Shown: positions 47,892-60,035 of the stretch, piece after piece | Numbering within the stretch: position 1 is the first letter of the stretch | Layout: each line of letters begins with the position of its first letter | Origin: Bradyrhizobium arachidis | GTDB taxonomy: Bacteria > Pseudomonadota > Alphaproteobacteria > Rhizobiales > Xanthobacteraceae | Direction of reading: 5' to 3' | Length of the DNA: 64,000 nucleotides | Assembly (NCBI RefSeq): GCF_015291705.1 | Contig: NZ_CP030050.1 | Coordinates: forward strand, 1-64,000 | Notes under the pieces: generated by a model | Told to the model about the DNA's origin: nothing | The model's database searches: none | The model's input: only the letters and a program-made list of their open reading frames with translations | Translations under genes and position numbers: made by a program

Positions 47892-49501
47892 GCGCGCTCC
47901 AGCGACTTCGGCAGATCGCGCTTGCCATCATCCTCACCTGGGGCTGGAAGCGTGCGCTCATCGCGATGGCGGCCGGCGCATTGTCGGTGCTGGCATTGGC
48001 GCCGTTCAATCTCTTCCCGGTACTGTTCATTACTTTTCCGGTGCTGGTCTGGCTGATCGACGGCGCCGGCGCGGGACGCTATCGCGGCGTGCCCGCTGCG
48101 GCGCTGACCGGCTACTGGTTCGGGCTCGGCTATTTCGTTCCCGGCCTCTACTGGATCGGCTACGCCTTCTTCGTCGACGCCGATGTGTTCGCCTGGCTGA
48201 CGCCGTTCGCGGTGCTGGGCCTGCCGGCCTATCTGTCCATCTTCACGGCGATCGGCTTTGCGCTCGCGCGCCTGCTCTGGTCCAAGAACGCCACGCGCGT
48301 GCTTGCTCTCGCGGCTAGCCTCACCATCAGCGAATGGCTGCGCGGTCACGCGCTGACCGGCTTTCCCTGGAACGCGTTCGGCTACGCGCTGTCCGAGCCG
48401 CTGCCGCTGGCGCAGACGGCGTCGCTAATCGGGCTGTGGGGCATGACGTTCCTGACGGTTGCGATCTTTGCGAGCCCTGCGACGCTGATCGACCGCACGC
48501 CCGATCGCCGCCTGCAATGGCGCGTGCCGGCGGCTGCGATCGCGCTCCTGATCGTCATGGCCATCTTCGGCGCAGTCCGGCTGTCGCTGCATCCGACCAC
48601 GATGGTCGCGGGCACCAAGCTGCGGCTGATGCAGCCCGACCTGCAGCAGGACGCGAAATTCAACTACGCCGCCAAGGCGGAGGTGATGAAGAAATACCTC
48701 GCGCTGTCGGACCGCGCCTCCGGGCCGCAATCGACCGGCGTGCGCGATGCCACCATCCTGATCTGGCCGGAATCCGCCTTTCCGTTCTTCCTGACCCGCG
48801 AAGCGGACGCGATGGCGCAGATCGCCGAGCTGCTGCCGAAGGGCACGACGCTGATCACGGGTTCGGTGCGCGCGCCCGATTTGCCGCGCGGCGTGCCGAT
48901 CACACGCGCCTACAATTCGATCTATGTGATCGATCACGACGGCAGCGTGCTCTCGGTCTACGACAAACTGCACCTCGTGCCGTTCGGCGAATTCCTGCCC
49001 TATCAGAATTTGATGGAGAAGCTCGGCTTCGAGCAACTCACGCGCGTGCGCGGCGGCTTCATTCCCGGAACCGTGCGACATGCCCTTTCGGTACCGGGCG
49101 CGCCGAGCGCGCTGCCTCTGATCTGCTACGAGGCCATCTTTCCCGGTGAAGTTGCCGGACGCAACGAGCGTCCAGGCTGGATCGTGAATCTCACCAATGA
49201 CGGCTGGTTCGGCATCTCGACCGGCCCTTATCAGCATCTCGAGCAAGCGCGCATGCGCGCGATCGAGCTCGGATTGCCGCTGGTGCGCTCCGCCAATACC
49301 GGCGTCTCCGCGGTGATCGATCCGGTCGGACGAACGATTGCCAGCCTCGGTCTCGGCATCGAAGGCATTTTGGATGCAAGCCTGCCCGCCGCGATCCCGC
49401 CGACCGTTTATGCGCGCGTCGGCGATGCGCCGGCAGCGATGCTCGTCGCGCTGGCGGTATTTCTGGCGCTCCGCCGCCGTGTTGCGAAGCGGCACCCCTG
49501 A
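47888..49501 (+). CDS. lnt: Apolipoprotein N-acyltransferase
   Basis: Lnt adds the third acyl chain to outer-membrane lipoproteins. The 537-residue protein has an N-terminal membrane part (about seven or eight helices) and a nitrilase-fold domain with the catalytic Glu in WPESAFPF, the Lys in VYDKLHLVPFGEFLP and the Cys in ICYEAIFP. The start is GTG, with GAGGGGA before it and overlapping the stop of the CBS gene, which implies coupling. An XRE regulator gene follows. Confidence 0.95.
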   Translation: MSALQRLRQIALAIILTWGWKRALIAMAAGALSVLALAPFNLFPVLFITFPVLVWLIDGAGAGRYRGVPAAALTGYWFGLGYFVPGLYWIGYAFFVDADVFAWLTPFAVLGLPAYLSIFTAIGFALARLLWSKNATRVLALAASLTISEWLRGHALTGFPWNAFGYALSEPLPLAQTASLIGLWGMTFLTVAIFASPATLIDRTPDRRLQWRVPAAAIALLIVMAIFGAVRLSLHPTTMVAGTKLRLMQPDLQQDAKFNYAAKAEVMKKYLALSDRASGPQSTGVRDATILIWPESAFPFFLTREADAMAQIAELLPKGTTLITGSVRAPDLPRGVPITRAYNSIYVIDHDGSVLSVYDKLHLVPFGEFLPYQNLMEKLGFEQLTRVRGGFIPGTVRHALSVPGAPSALPLICYEAIFPGEVAGRNERPGWIVNLTNDGWFGISTGPYQHLEQARMRAIELGLPLVRSANTGVSAVIDPVGRTIASLGLGIEGILDASLPAAIPPTVYARVGDAPAAMLVALAVFLALRRRVAKRHP

Positions 49502-49722
49502 TCGCACCGTTGCCGCCGGCCGGGCCGGAATCCTTTGACAACCGTAGTCCCACGGTTGACAGACTGCACGCGGGTTCCCCATTCTGCACGGGCTGCGAAA
49601 GACAGCTGTGCATTGCTAAATTTCTCCGCAATGTGACCCAATAACAGGGTTTGATTTTGACGATGCTGGCACCTGAGGCAACTTGCTGATTGCGCTGAGG
49701 GTGGTGTTTGGAGGCTGAGGAA

Positions 49723-50136
49723 ATGTCGAAAGCGCCCAACCCTGTTGACAAATATGTCGGCAGTCGCGTGCGTATGCGCCGCATCATGTTGGGCATGAGC
49801 CAGGAAAAGCTCGGTGAAGCTTTGGGCCTGACTTTCCAGCAGATTCAGAAGTACGAGAAGGGCACCAACCGCGTCGGCGCGAGCCGCATCCAGCAGATCG
49901 CCGAGATTCTCCAGGTGCCGGTATCGTTCCTGTTCGAGGGCGGACCGAGCGGCGTGCCGGGGCCGGATGGCTTCAGCGAAGGCGCCTCGCCCTCTTACGT
50001 CTCCGACTTCCTCGCGACCTCCGAAGGTCTCGCGCTGACCAAGGCGTTCACCCGAATCACTGATTCGAAGATGCGTCGCTCGATCGTCGATCTCGTCGAG
50101 CAGATCGCCGCGCGCGAAGGCCCCGACAAGCGCTGA
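49723..50136 (+). CDS. XRE family helix-turn-helix regulator
   Basis: A 137-residue DNA-binding protein with a Cro/C1 helix-turn-helix near its start (RVRMRRIMLGMSQEKLGEALGLTFQQIQKYEKGTNRVGASRIQQIAEIL) and a C-terminal alpha-helical part (FLATSEGLALTKAFTRI) probably for oligomerisation. It is common at this spot downstream of lnt in rhizobia. Target genes are unknown. TGAGGA lies before the ATG at 49723. The 221-base gap upstream contains accgtagtcccacggt, an imperfect dyad, and TTGACA-like motifs, so it has its own promoter. Confidence 0.92.
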   Translation: MSKAPNPVDKYVGSRVRMRRIMLGMSQEKLGEALGLTFQQIQKYEKGTNRVGASRIQQIAEILQVPVSFLFEGGPSGVPGPDGFSEGASPSYVSDFLATSEGLALTKAFTRITDSKMRRSIVDLVEQIAAREGPDKR

Positions 50137-50251
50137 GGCGCCGCCTCGATCCGATTTGAGACTGCGCGAAATCTGGCCTATGTCGTCATTTGCGGCCGCG
50201 TTTTGTTGCGCGCCCTTTCCGATGATGCAGTTCGAAGGCACAGATGCGTTC

Positions 50252-51379
50252 ATGACCAGCGCCAATTGGTTCGATACCCAAACTATTCTCGATGGCATCC
50301 GCCGCTGGGTGGAGATCGAGACACCGACGGACACACCCGAACAGGTCAACAGACTGATGTCGCTGGTCGCGGAGCAACATCGCGATCTGCCTGTCACGCT
50401 CGAACGCGTCGCCGGCATCGATGGCTGCGGCGATCATCTCATCGCGCGTTCGACGTGGGGACAGGACCAGCCGGGCATCCTGGTCCTCAGTCATCTCGAC
50501 ACCGTTCACCCCATGGGCTTCATCGAGCGCCTGCCGTTCAAGGTCGAAGGCGACAGCGCGTTCGGTCCCGGCATCTACGACATGAAGGGCGGCGCCTACA
50601 TCGCCCATCACGCCCTTCGCGCGCTTTGCGCCGATGGCAATCGCTCGCCGCTCGGCATCACCCATGTCTTCACCTCCGACGAGGAGATCGGCAGCCCCAC
50701 CTCGCGTGCGCTGATTGAGAAGGAGGGACGCAAGGCGAAATACGTGCTGGTGACGGAGCCAGCGCGCGAGGGCGGCAAGATCGTCACCGGGCGCAAAGGC
50801 GTCGGACGCTTCCGCGTATTCATCAAGGGCGTGCCTGCGCATGCCGGCACGCGGCCTCAGGACGGCCGCAGCGCCGTCCGCGAGCTCGCCAACGTGATCC
50901 TGGCGCTCGAAGGCATGAACGATCTGAATCGCGGCGTCACCGTGAATGTCGGCGTGGCGCGCGGCGGCACCCGCCCCAACGTCACGCCGGAGGAGGCCTA
51001 TGCCGAGGTCGATCTGCGCGTGCCGAGCTTTGCCGACGCAGAAGAATTCGTCGGCAAGATTCTCGGACTGACCTCGAAGACCGAAGGCGTCACCGTCACG
51101 GTCACGGGCGAACTCAATCGTCCGCCTTACGAGAAGAGCAATGCCGGCGCCTCGCTGTACGAGCATGCCAAGGCGCTCGCCACCGAAATCGGCTTCGAGC
51201 TGATCGACACCCACACCGGCGGCGGCTCGGACGGCAATTTCACTGCCGCGCACACCGCAACGCTCGACGGCCTCGGCGTCGACGGCAAGGGCGCGCATAC
51301 TCATTATGAGCAGCTCTACGTCTCCTCGCTCGCGCCGCGCGCGCGGCTGCTGCATCGCCTGTATCAGACGCTGCGATGA
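50252..51379 (+). CDS. M20 family metallopeptidase
   Basis: A 375-residue di-zinc peptidase of the carboxypeptidase-G2/glutamate-carboxypeptidase type. The metal site is seen in SHLDTVH, GPGIYDMKGGAY, TSDEEIG (catalytic Glu) and the late GAHTHYEQ. The gene begins at ATG 50252 with in-frame codons upstream that lack homology, and its stop overlaps the start of trmB (ATGA), so the two are coupled. In many rhizobia metK is found between the XRE gene and trmB; here this peptidase takes that place. Confidence 0.92.
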   Translation: MTSANWFDTQTILDGIRRWVEIETPTDTPEQVNRLMSLVAEQHRDLPVTLERVAGIDGCGDHLIARSTWGQDQPGILVLSHLDTVHPMGFIERLPFKVEGDSAFGPGIYDMKGGAYIAHHALRALCADGNRSPLGITHVFTSDEEIGSPTSRALIEKEGRKAKYVLVTEPAREGGKIVTGRKGVGRFRVFIKGVPAHAGTRPQDGRSAVRELANVILALEGMNDLNRGVTVNVGVARGGTRPNVTPEEAYAEVDLRVPSFADAEEFVGKILGLTSKTEGVTVTVTGELNRPPYEKSNAGASLYEHAKALATEIGFELIDTHTGGGSDGNFTAAHTATLDGLGVDGKGAHTHYEQLYVSSLAPRARLLHRLYQTLR

Positions 51380-52086
51380 TCGACCGCAAATCAGATCCAG
51401 ATCGCGACGACAGCGAGCGCGCCTTCTTCGGACGCCGCAAGGGCCACAAGCTGCGGCAGCACCAGGCCGAGCTGATCGATCAGCTGCTGCCGCATCTCGC
51501 GCTCGACATTGAGAGTGAGGCGCCGGCGAATGCTGCGGAGATCTTCGATCCCGCAGCAGACGATGTGCGGCTCGAGATCGGATTCGGCGGCGGCGAGCAT
51601 CTTGCGGCGGAAGCACAGCACTTCACGACGACCGGCTTCATCGGCTGCGAGCCCTATGTCAACGGCATGGCAAAAATCCTCGCGCAGATCGAGGCTGCCA
51701 ATATCGGCAACATCCGCCTGTTCGCCGGCGATGCCGCCGAGCTCGTGGCGTGGCTGCCGCCGGCGTCGCTGTCGCGGATCGACCTGATCCATCCCGATCC
51801 CTGGCCGAAGCGGCGGCACTGGAAGCGGCGCTTCGTCCAGGACAGGACGATCGCCGCGATGGCGCGTGTGCTGAAGAGCGGCGGCGAATTCCGCTTCGTC
51901 TGCGACATCGACGATTATTGCGCCTGGACGCTGTCGCATCTGGCGCGCTCTTCCGATTTCGTCTGGCTTGCCGAACGCGCCGACGATTTCCGCCAGCCAT
52001 GGGCCGGCTACACCATGACGCGCTACGGCCGGAAGGCTGCGCGTGAGGGCCGCAAGGCGGCGTACTTGCGGTTCAGGCGGAAATGA
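51376..52086 (+). CDS. trmB: tRNA (guanine-N7)-methyltransferase
   Basis: TrmB methylates G46 in tRNAs using S-adenosylmethionine. The 236-residue protein has the SAM motif LEIGFGGGEHL and the family IHPDPWPKRRHWKRRFVQ block with the substrate-binding and catalytic residues. It overlaps the peptidase gene by ATGA. A palindrome follows its stop. Confidence 0.95.
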   Translation: MIDRKSDPDRDDSERAFFGRRKGHKLRQHQAELIDQLLPHLALDIESEAPANAAEIFDPAADDVRLEIGFGGGEHLAAEAQHFTTTGFIGCEPYVNGMAKILAQIEAANIGNIRLFAGDAAELVAWLPPASLSRIDLIHPDPWPKRRHWKRRFVQDRTIAAMARVLKSGGEFRFVCDIDDYCAWTLSHLARSSDFVWLAERADDFRQPWAGYTMTRYGRKAAREGRKAAYLRFRRK

Positions 52087-52088
52087 TT

Positions 52089-52128
52089 GTCGTTCCGGGG
52101 CGATGCGCAGCATCGAACCCGGAACGAC
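52089..52128. repeat. Short intergenic palindrome
   Basis: gtcgttccgggg and cccggaacgac are inverted arms around an inner cgatgc/gcatcg stem. It lies between convergent trmB and the DUF2336 gene and may terminate both. Confidence 0.7.
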
Positions 52129-52141
52129 CAGCAAAGAAAAC

Positions 52142-53224
52142 TCAGATCGCTTGCCGGTTGCGCCAGAAATTGACGACGCGTTCGGCCGTCGCGGGCATCA
52201 GGCGCGTGAAGTTCACGCGAGCCTGCTCGATGTCGGCATCGGCCGGCGTGCGATGCGGCCCGTACCACATCAGCACCAGCGCGCGCACCGTGGGCCAGCC
52301 GAGATTCAGCATGCGGCCCAGCACCAGGATCGGATCGTAACGGTCGCCCGCGATCAGGCGGTCGAGGATCGAGAGGCGGACGCCGGACATCGCCGACAGC
52401 GAAGCGATCGATTCCTCGTATTTGTGCGCCTTGGCGAAGCCGAGCAGCGCGCTCTCACCGAGATGACCCTCGCGGTGCAGTGCGAGCACGGTGCGCTGCG
52501 CGCCCGAGTAATCGCGGCGTGGCCCCGGCGGCAGCGCGGCCTCCTCGATCGCCGCCATGGCCCGCTTGATCTCGACCTGACGCACGGGATTGACCACGGT
52601 GGAGAGACGTCGGCGGATGACGTCGAGCGTGCCGTCGAGCAGCTCCTTCAGATTCTCACCCGAGAGATCGCTGCGCTGACCAATCTTCAGCGTGAGCACG
52701 CCGTCCTGCGCCGCGCGCTTGATCAGCTCGGAATAGCTGCCGGGCGAGAACACGGCGCCGGCATTGCCCGCGGCGCGACGCACCACGTCGCGATCGCCGC
52801 GCTCGACCAGCACGTCGGTGATGACAGAAGACAGAACGGGACGCTCGGTCATCGCCAGCAGATGGCCCTGGCCCTTCAGCCGCGCGATCTCGACCAGAGC
52901 GGCGTCGTCGAGCACGGGCGAGCGGCGCAGCACGGGGCCCGCCACCATGATGTCGTTTTCGTGCGCGAGCTGGTTGACCAGATGCGGAGGCGCATTGTTC
53001 AGGCGCGAGAAGCGCTCGGCGAGATCGATCCGCGAGGCGAGCTCGGCATGGGGGACGAGATCGGTCAGGAGATTGTCGAAGAGATCGATCAGCTCGGGAC
53101 GGAGCCTTTCGGGATCCTGGAAGAACAGGTCGGAGATGGCGCGCGCGATCTCGCCACGACGCCTGGGGTCGCCGCGTTTGACGATATCGTCCAGTCCGGG
53201 AATGAGCGACGTGGCAACGGTCAT
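52142..53224 (-). CDS. DUF2336 family protein
   Basis: A 360-residue helical soluble protein typical of alphaproteobacterial DUF2336 proteins: residues 1-100 contain HEAT-like helices (EIARAISDLFFQDPERLRPELIDLFDNLL), and the central SRINLAERFSRLNN-type region precedes further helices. No enzyme motif is visible and no role is known. The start at 53224 is preferred; upstream in-frame codons overlap the leader of rimP. The gene is divergent from the rimP operon. Confidence 0.85.
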   Translation of the reverse strand: MTVATSLIPGLDDIVKRGDPRRRGEIARAISDLFFQDPERLRPELIDLFDNLLTDLVPHAELASRIDLAERFSRLNNAPPHLVNQLAHENDIMVAGPVLRRSPVLDDAALVEIARLKGQGHLLAMTERPVLSSVITDVLVERGDRDVVRRAAGNAGAVFSPGSYSELIKRAAQDGVLTLKIGQRSDLSGENLKELLDGTLDVIRRRLSTVVNPVRQVEIKRAMAAIEEAALPPGPRRDYSGAQRTVLALHREGHLGESALLGFAKAHKYEESIASLSAMSGVRLSILDRLIAGDRYDPILVLGRMLNLGWPTVRALVLMWYGPHRTPADADIEQARVNFTRLMPATAERVVNFWRNRQAI

Positions 53225-53377
53225 GAAAACGCAAACTCGTACAGGGCACGCCGCGGGTGCGCCCTTGGTCCAAGCCGCCCCACAATCAGGGAATTTAGGC
53301 CTGCTTGATGAAAGAAGCGTTGCCGCTGGGGACCGCGAATGGGGGCCCAAAAAGCCTCCTTGCCCCCGCGATGGGCC

Positions 53378-53406
53378 TTGTCCGGGAGGACGGAAAGGGC
53401 TATATC
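53378..53406 (+). promoter_or_regulatory. Likely promoter of the rimP-nusA operon
   Basis: TTGTCC at 53378-53383 and TATATC at 53401-53406 have the 17-base spacing of a sigma-70 promoter. Transcription would begin near 53412 and reach the hairpin at 53442 before rimP. Sequence-only inference. Confidence 0.5.
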
Positions 53407-53441
53407 AGCGCCAATTCATCTTCTCATACGATCCGCGTAGT

Positions 53442-53473
53442 GAGAGTGGGCCCGAAAGGACCCGCTCTTTTTT
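53442..53473 (+). terminator. Leader terminator before rimP (attenuator candidate)
   Basis: gagagtggg with GGACCCGCTC on the other side forms a stem with one or two GU pairs and a cgaaa loop, followed by six T residues. It ends 122 bases before the rimP start, so it lies inside the transcribed leader. A rimP-leader attenuator is known in alphaproteobacteria, and this position matches it. Confidence 0.65.
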
Positions 53474-53570
53474 ATTACCTGAGCGCGGCTCGGCGGAAGA
53501 TGCGGCCCGACGCGCTGTCGGGAAAGTTCCAAAGCGGGCTTTGTTAACCAAGCCTTAACCCAAGCATTAA

Positions 53571-54350
<780 letters not shown>

Positions 54351-54352
54351 CC

Positions 54353-55963
<1,611 letters not shown>

Positions 55964-55986
55964 GGACGAAGGAGAATGTCGCCCGG

Positions 55987-56670
55987 ATGCTCGCAGACAC
56001 TGCTCACGAACTTGACCATGGACCGCGGACCGAAAGGTCCGCGACCATGCGCATGTGCGCGGTCAGTCGCGAGGTCCGGCCGATCGACGAGCTGATCCGC
56101 TTCGTCATATCGCCTGACGGGCAGATAGTTCCCGATCTCAAGCGCAAGCTGCCCGGGCGCGGCATGTGGATCACCGCCTCGCGCGAGGCGGTTGCGGAAG
56201 CCGTCCGGCGTCACCAATTTAGCAAAGCCTTCAAGCGCGAGCTGCGCACCCCTCAGACGCTTTCCGCCGATATTGAGGCGCTCCTGGTTCGGAGCGTGAC
56301 GGAAGCCCTTGGGATCGCCGCCAAGGCGGGCCAGGTCGTAGCCGGCTTCGGCAAGGTCGAAAGCGCGCTTCGGGAAGGCACGGTCGAGGTCCTGATCCAC
56401 GCCAGCGACGGGGCCGCGGACGGAATCCGCAAATTGGACATGCTGGCGCGTCAAAATGCCGGGAATCGCGGCGCCAAGCCGCAGATTCCCGTCGTCACCA
56501 CACTGAAATCGGTAGAATTGGATTTGGCACTAACCCGGTCAAATGTGATACATGCTGCCCTGCTCGCGGGCCCGGCGAGCAAGTCATTCCTGTCGCGTAG
56601 CCAGATGCTGGTCCGATACCGGATGGCGGACGCTGACAAGACTGCCGAAAAGCCCGGCCAGGATTTCTGA
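55987..56670 (+). CDS. YlxR-L7Ae fusion RNA-binding protein
   Basis: A 227-residue protein with an N-terminal YlxR (DUF448) domain (TMRMCAVSREVRPIDELIRFV, about 20-95) fused to an L7Ae/L30e-like domain (about 100-200, with AKAGQVVAGFGKVESALREGTVEVLIHASDGAADG). Both parts are RNA-binding, and the fusion is common in alphaproteobacteria between nusA and infB. It probably acts in ribosome or RNA handling; the exact target is unknown. GGAGAATG lies just upstream but in another frame. Confidence 0.9.
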   Translation: MLADTAHELDHGPRTERSATMRMCAVSREVRPIDELIRFVISPDGQIVPDLKRKLPGRGMWITASREAVAEAVRRHQFSKAFKRELRTPQTLSADIEALLVRSVTEALGIAAKAGQVVAGFGKVESALREGTVEVLIHASDGAADGIRKLDMLARQNAGNRGAKPQIPVVTTLKSVELDLALTRSNVIHAALLAGPASKSFLSRSQMLVRYRMADADKTAEKPGQDF

Positions 56671-56741
56671 GAGACAACGACGACCCGATGGGACTGTGCG
56701 GGAACGCACAACACTAACAAGATCAGGATTAGGACTGCTGA

Positions 56742-59447
56742 ATGGTTGATACCAAGACCCCTGGCGACAAGAAGCTGAGCGTTCCGAGCAAGACGCTATC
56801 GCTCAAGCCGCGCGTCGAAACGGGCACTGTGCGCCAGAGCTTCAGCCATGGCCGCAGCAAGCAGGTCGTGGTCGAGAAGCGCGGCAAGCGCCGCATCGAC
56901 GGCACCCCTGAGCCACAGACTGCCGAGGCGCCGAAGCCCGCGCCGGCTGCGCCCGCGCCCGCACCAGTACGCCCGGCGCCGCCGCGCAACGCCGGCTCCG
57001 GCGTGGTGCTGCGCACGCTGACCGAGGACGAACGCTCGGCCCGCGCCAGCGCGCTGGCCGATGCCAAGGTGCGCGAAGTCGAGGAACGCCGCCAGGCCGA
57101 GGAAGAGGCCCAGCGCCGTGCTGTCCGCGAGGCCGCCGAACGCGCCGAGCGCGAGGCTGCCGAATCCCGCCGCAAGGCCGAGGAAGAGCGCCACCGTCAC
57201 GAGGACGAGGCCAAGCGCAAGGCCGAAACCGAGGCCAAGAAGCGTTTTGGCGAAGGCGAGCAGCCGCAATCTGCTCCGCGCCCCGCTGCGGCCGCCCCGG
57301 CCGCTTCTGCGCCCCGGCCCGGCGCGCCCACGGCCCGGCCCGCTACCACCACGACCACGGCACGCCCGGGAACAACGACCGCGCGCCCCGGAACGACCAC
57401 AGCAAGGCCGGCCGGCGGCCCGTTGGGTCGCGCCCCCGCCGTTGCGGCCGGCCCGGATGAGGATGATGGTCCGCGCCAGATCCGTCGCGGTCCTGGCGGC
57501 GCTGCGCGTCCTGCGGCAGCTCCCAAGACCACCCACAAGCCCGGCCCGCAGAAAGAGCGCGGCCGCCTCACCGTCGTCACCGCGCTCAATGCCGACGAGG
57601 TGCGCGAGCGTTCGATCGCCTCGTTCCGCCGCCGTACCCAGCGCCTGAAGGGTCACGCCTCGAACGAGCCGAAGGAAAAGCTCATCCGCGAGGTGACGAT
57701 CCCGGAAGCGATCACCATCCAGGAACTCGCCAACCGCATGTCCGAACGCGCGGTCGATGTCATCCGCATGCTGATGAAGCAGGGCGCGATGCACAAGATC
57801 ACCGACGTGATCGATGCCGATACCGCGCAGCTGATCGCCGAAGAGCTCGGCCACACCGTCAAGCGCGTTGCCGCCTCCGACGTCGAAGAGGGCCTGTTCG
57901 ACCAGGTCGACGATTCCACCGACACCGAGACGCGCTCGCCTGTCGTGACCGTGATGGGCCACGTCGACCACGGCAAGACCTCGCTGCTCGACGCGCTCCG
58001 TCATGCCAACGTGGTCTCCGGCGAAGCCGGCGGCATCACCCAGCATATCGGCGCCTATCAGGTGTCCTCGCCCGAAACCGGCAAGAAGATCACCTTCATC
58101 GACACGCCCGGCCACGCCGCGTTCACCGCGATGCGCGCCCGCGGCGCCAAGGTCACCGACATCGTCGTGCTGGTGGTCGCGGCCGACGACGGCGTGATGC
58201 CGCAGACGGTGGAAGCCATCAACCACGCCAAGGCGGCAGGCGTGCCGATCATTGTTGCCATCAACAAGATCGACAAGCCCGATGCCAAGCCCGAGCGCGT
58301 GCGCACCGAGCTGCTCCAGCACGAGGTGCAGGTGGAATCCTTCGGCGGCGACGTCGTCGACGTCGAGGTGTCCGCCAAGAACAAGACCAATCTCGACAAG
58401 CTGCTCGAGATGATCGCGCTCCAGGCCGAAATCCTCGACCTCAAGACCAATTCGGAGCGTCCGGCCGAAGGCACCGTGATCGAAGCCAAGCTCGATCGCG
58501 GCCGTGGTCCGGTCGCAACCGTGCTGGTCCAGCGCGGCACGCTCCGTGTCGGCGACATCATCGTCGCCGGCGCCGAGATGGGCCGCGTCCGCGCGCTGAT
58601 CTCGGATCAGGGCGAGACGGTGCAGGAAGCCGGCCCCTCGGTGCCGGTCGAAGTGCTCGGCTTCAACGGTCCGCCGGAAGCCGGCGATCGTCTCGCCGTG
58701 GTCGAGAACGAAGCTCGCGCCCGCCAGGTCACCAGCTACCGCGCGCACCAGAAGCGCGAGAACGCGGCGGCCTCGATCTCCGGCATGCGCGGCTCGCTCG
58801 AGCAGATGATGTCGCAGCTGAAGACGGCGGGCCGCAAGGAGTTCCCGCTGATCGTCAAGGCCGACGTGCAGGGCTCGCTGGAAGCGATCCTCGGCTCGCT
58901 GGAGAAGCTCGGCACCGACGAAGTCGCAGCCCGCATCCTGCATGCCGGCGTCGGCGGCATCTCGGAATCCGACGTGACGCTCGCGGAGGGCTTCAACGCC
59001 GCGATCATCGGCTTCTCGGTTCGTGCCAACAAGGAGGCCGCTGCGGCCGCCAAGCGCAACGGCATCGAGATCCGCTACTACAACATCATCTACGACCTCG
59101 TGGACGACGTGAAGAAGGCGATGAGCGGTCTGCTCGCGCCGACCTTGCGCGAAACCATGTTGGGCAATGCCGAGATCCTCGAGATCTTCAACATCTCCAA
59201 GGTCGGCAAGGTTGCCGGCTGCCGCGTCACCGACGGCACCGTGGAACGCGGCGCCAATGTGCGCCTGATCCGCGACAACGTCGTCGTGCACGAAGGCAAG
59301 CTGTCGACGCTGAAGCGCTTCAAGGACGAAGTGAAGGAGGTCCAGTCCGGTCAGGAATGCGGCATGGCCTTCGAGAACTATCACGACATGCGTGCCGGCG
59401 ACGTGATCGAGTGTTATCGCGTGGAGACGATCCAGCGCTCCCTGTAA
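56742..59447 (+). CDS. infB: Translation initiation factor IF-2
   Basis: IF-2 is the GTPase that places initiator tRNA on the 30S subunit. The 901-residue protein has a long charged and Pro/Ala/Thr-rich N-terminal region with a short tandem repeat (TTTARPG units, about 203-222), the IF2_N domain (about 318-375), and the G domain with GHVDHGKT at 406-413, DTPGHAAF at 454-461 and NKID at 508-511, then domains II-IV. Length is normal for the group. Confidence 0.97.
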   Translation: MVDTKTPGDKKLSVPSKTLSLKPRVETGTVRQSFSHGRSKQVVVEKRGKRRIDGTPEPQTAEAPKPAPAAPAPAPVRPAPPRNAGSGVVLRTLTEDERSARASALADAKVREVEERRQAEEEAQRRAVREAAERAEREAAESRRKAEEERHRHEDEAKRKAETEAKKRFGEGEQPQSAPRPAAAAPAASAPRPGAPTARPATTTTTARPGTTTARPGTTTARPAGGPLGRAPAVAAGPDEDDGPRQIRRGPGGAARPAAAPKTTHKPGPQKERGRLTVVTALNADEVRERSIASFRRRTQRLKGHASNEPKEKLIREVTIPEAITIQELANRMSERAVDVIRMLMKQGAMHKITDVIDADTAQLIAEELGHTVKRVAASDVEEGLFDQVDDSTDTETRSPVVTVMGHVDHGKTSLLDALRHANVVSGEAGGITQHIGAYQVSSPETGKKITFIDTPGHAAFTAMRARGAKVTDIVVLVVAADDGVMPQTVEAINHAKAAGVPIIVAINKIDKPDAKPERVRTELLQHEVQVESFGGDVVDVEVSAKNKTNLDKLLEMIALQAEILDLKTNSERPAEGTVIEAKLDRGRGPVATVLVQRGTLRVGDIIVAGAEMGRVRALISDQGETVQEAGPSVPVEVLGFNGPPEAGDRLAVVENEARARQVTSYRAHQKRENAAASISGMRGSLEQMMSQLKTAGRKEFPLIVKADVQGSLEAILGSLEKLGTDEVAARILHAGVGGISESDVTLAEGFNAAIIGFSVRANKEAAAAAKRNGIEIRYYNIIYDLVDDVKKAMSGLLAPTLRETMLGNAEILEIFNISKVGKVAGCRVTDGTVERGANVRLIRDNVVVHEGKLSTLKRFKDEVKEVQSGQECGMAFENYHDMRAGDVIECYRVETIQRSL

Positions 59448-59501
59448 GTCCAAATCTTACCGAAGCGCCCGGATCTTTTTGAGCTGAAATTGCGGGAGTG
59501 C

Positions 59502-59526
59502 GATGGCCGGATTTTTTCCGGCCATC
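59502..59526. repeat. Palindrome in the infB-rbfA gap
   Basis: gatggccgga pairs with tccggccatc around a six-T loop. It resembles the atggccggg palindromes seen elsewhere and may add some transcript attenuation. Confidence 0.6.
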
Positions 59527-59603
59527 CACACCTCATTCGTTTCAACAGGACAAATGACAATGCTCGTGTCCCAAACACGGGCACGACGAGGTGATTTTCG
59601 ACG

Positions 59604-60035
59604 ATGCCGCGCCACCACCAGAAGAAGAGTTCCGCGCCCGGCGGCTCGCAACGGCAGTTGCGCGTCGGCGAGCAGGTTCGCCATGCGATGGCCGAGATTC
59701 TGGCGCAAGGCAATGTGCATGATGCGGACCTCGAAGGTCACATCATCACCGTGCCGGAGGTACGGATGTCGCCAGACCTGAAGCTCGCGACAGTCTATGT
59801 GATGCCGCTCGGTGGCCGCGACACCGAGATCGTGATCGCTGCGCTCGAGCGCAACAAGAAATTCCTGCGCGGCGAAGTCGCGCGGCGCATTAACCTGAAA
59901 TTTGCACCTGACATTCGTTTCCGCGTCGACGAGCGATTCGACGAAGCGGAACGGATCGAGAAGCTTTTGCGAACACCTGCGGTGCAGAAGGACCTGGAAC
60001 AGGATCCGGATTCGGATCGGGAAGAAGAGCAATGA
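59604..60035 (+). CDS. rbfA: Ribosome-binding factor A
   Basis: RbfA is a cold-shock factor needed for late 30S assembly. The 143-residue protein has the KH-fold pattern [17 protein letters not shown] and [24 protein letters not shown], and a conserved [31 protein letters not shown] precedes the ATG. Its stop overlaps the start of truB. Confidence 0.95.
   Translation: MPRHHQKKSSAPGGSQRQLRVGEQVRHAMAEILAQGNVHDADLEGHIITVPEVRMSPDLKLATVYVMPLGGRDTEIVIAALERNKKFLRGEVARRINLKFAPDIRFRVDERFDEAERIEKLLRTPAVQKDLEQDPDSDREEEQ

Noticed and set aside
53305..53547. 80-codon frame in the rimP leader
   Set aside because: It overlaps the promoter-like pair and the terminator hairpin and has no recognisable homology.
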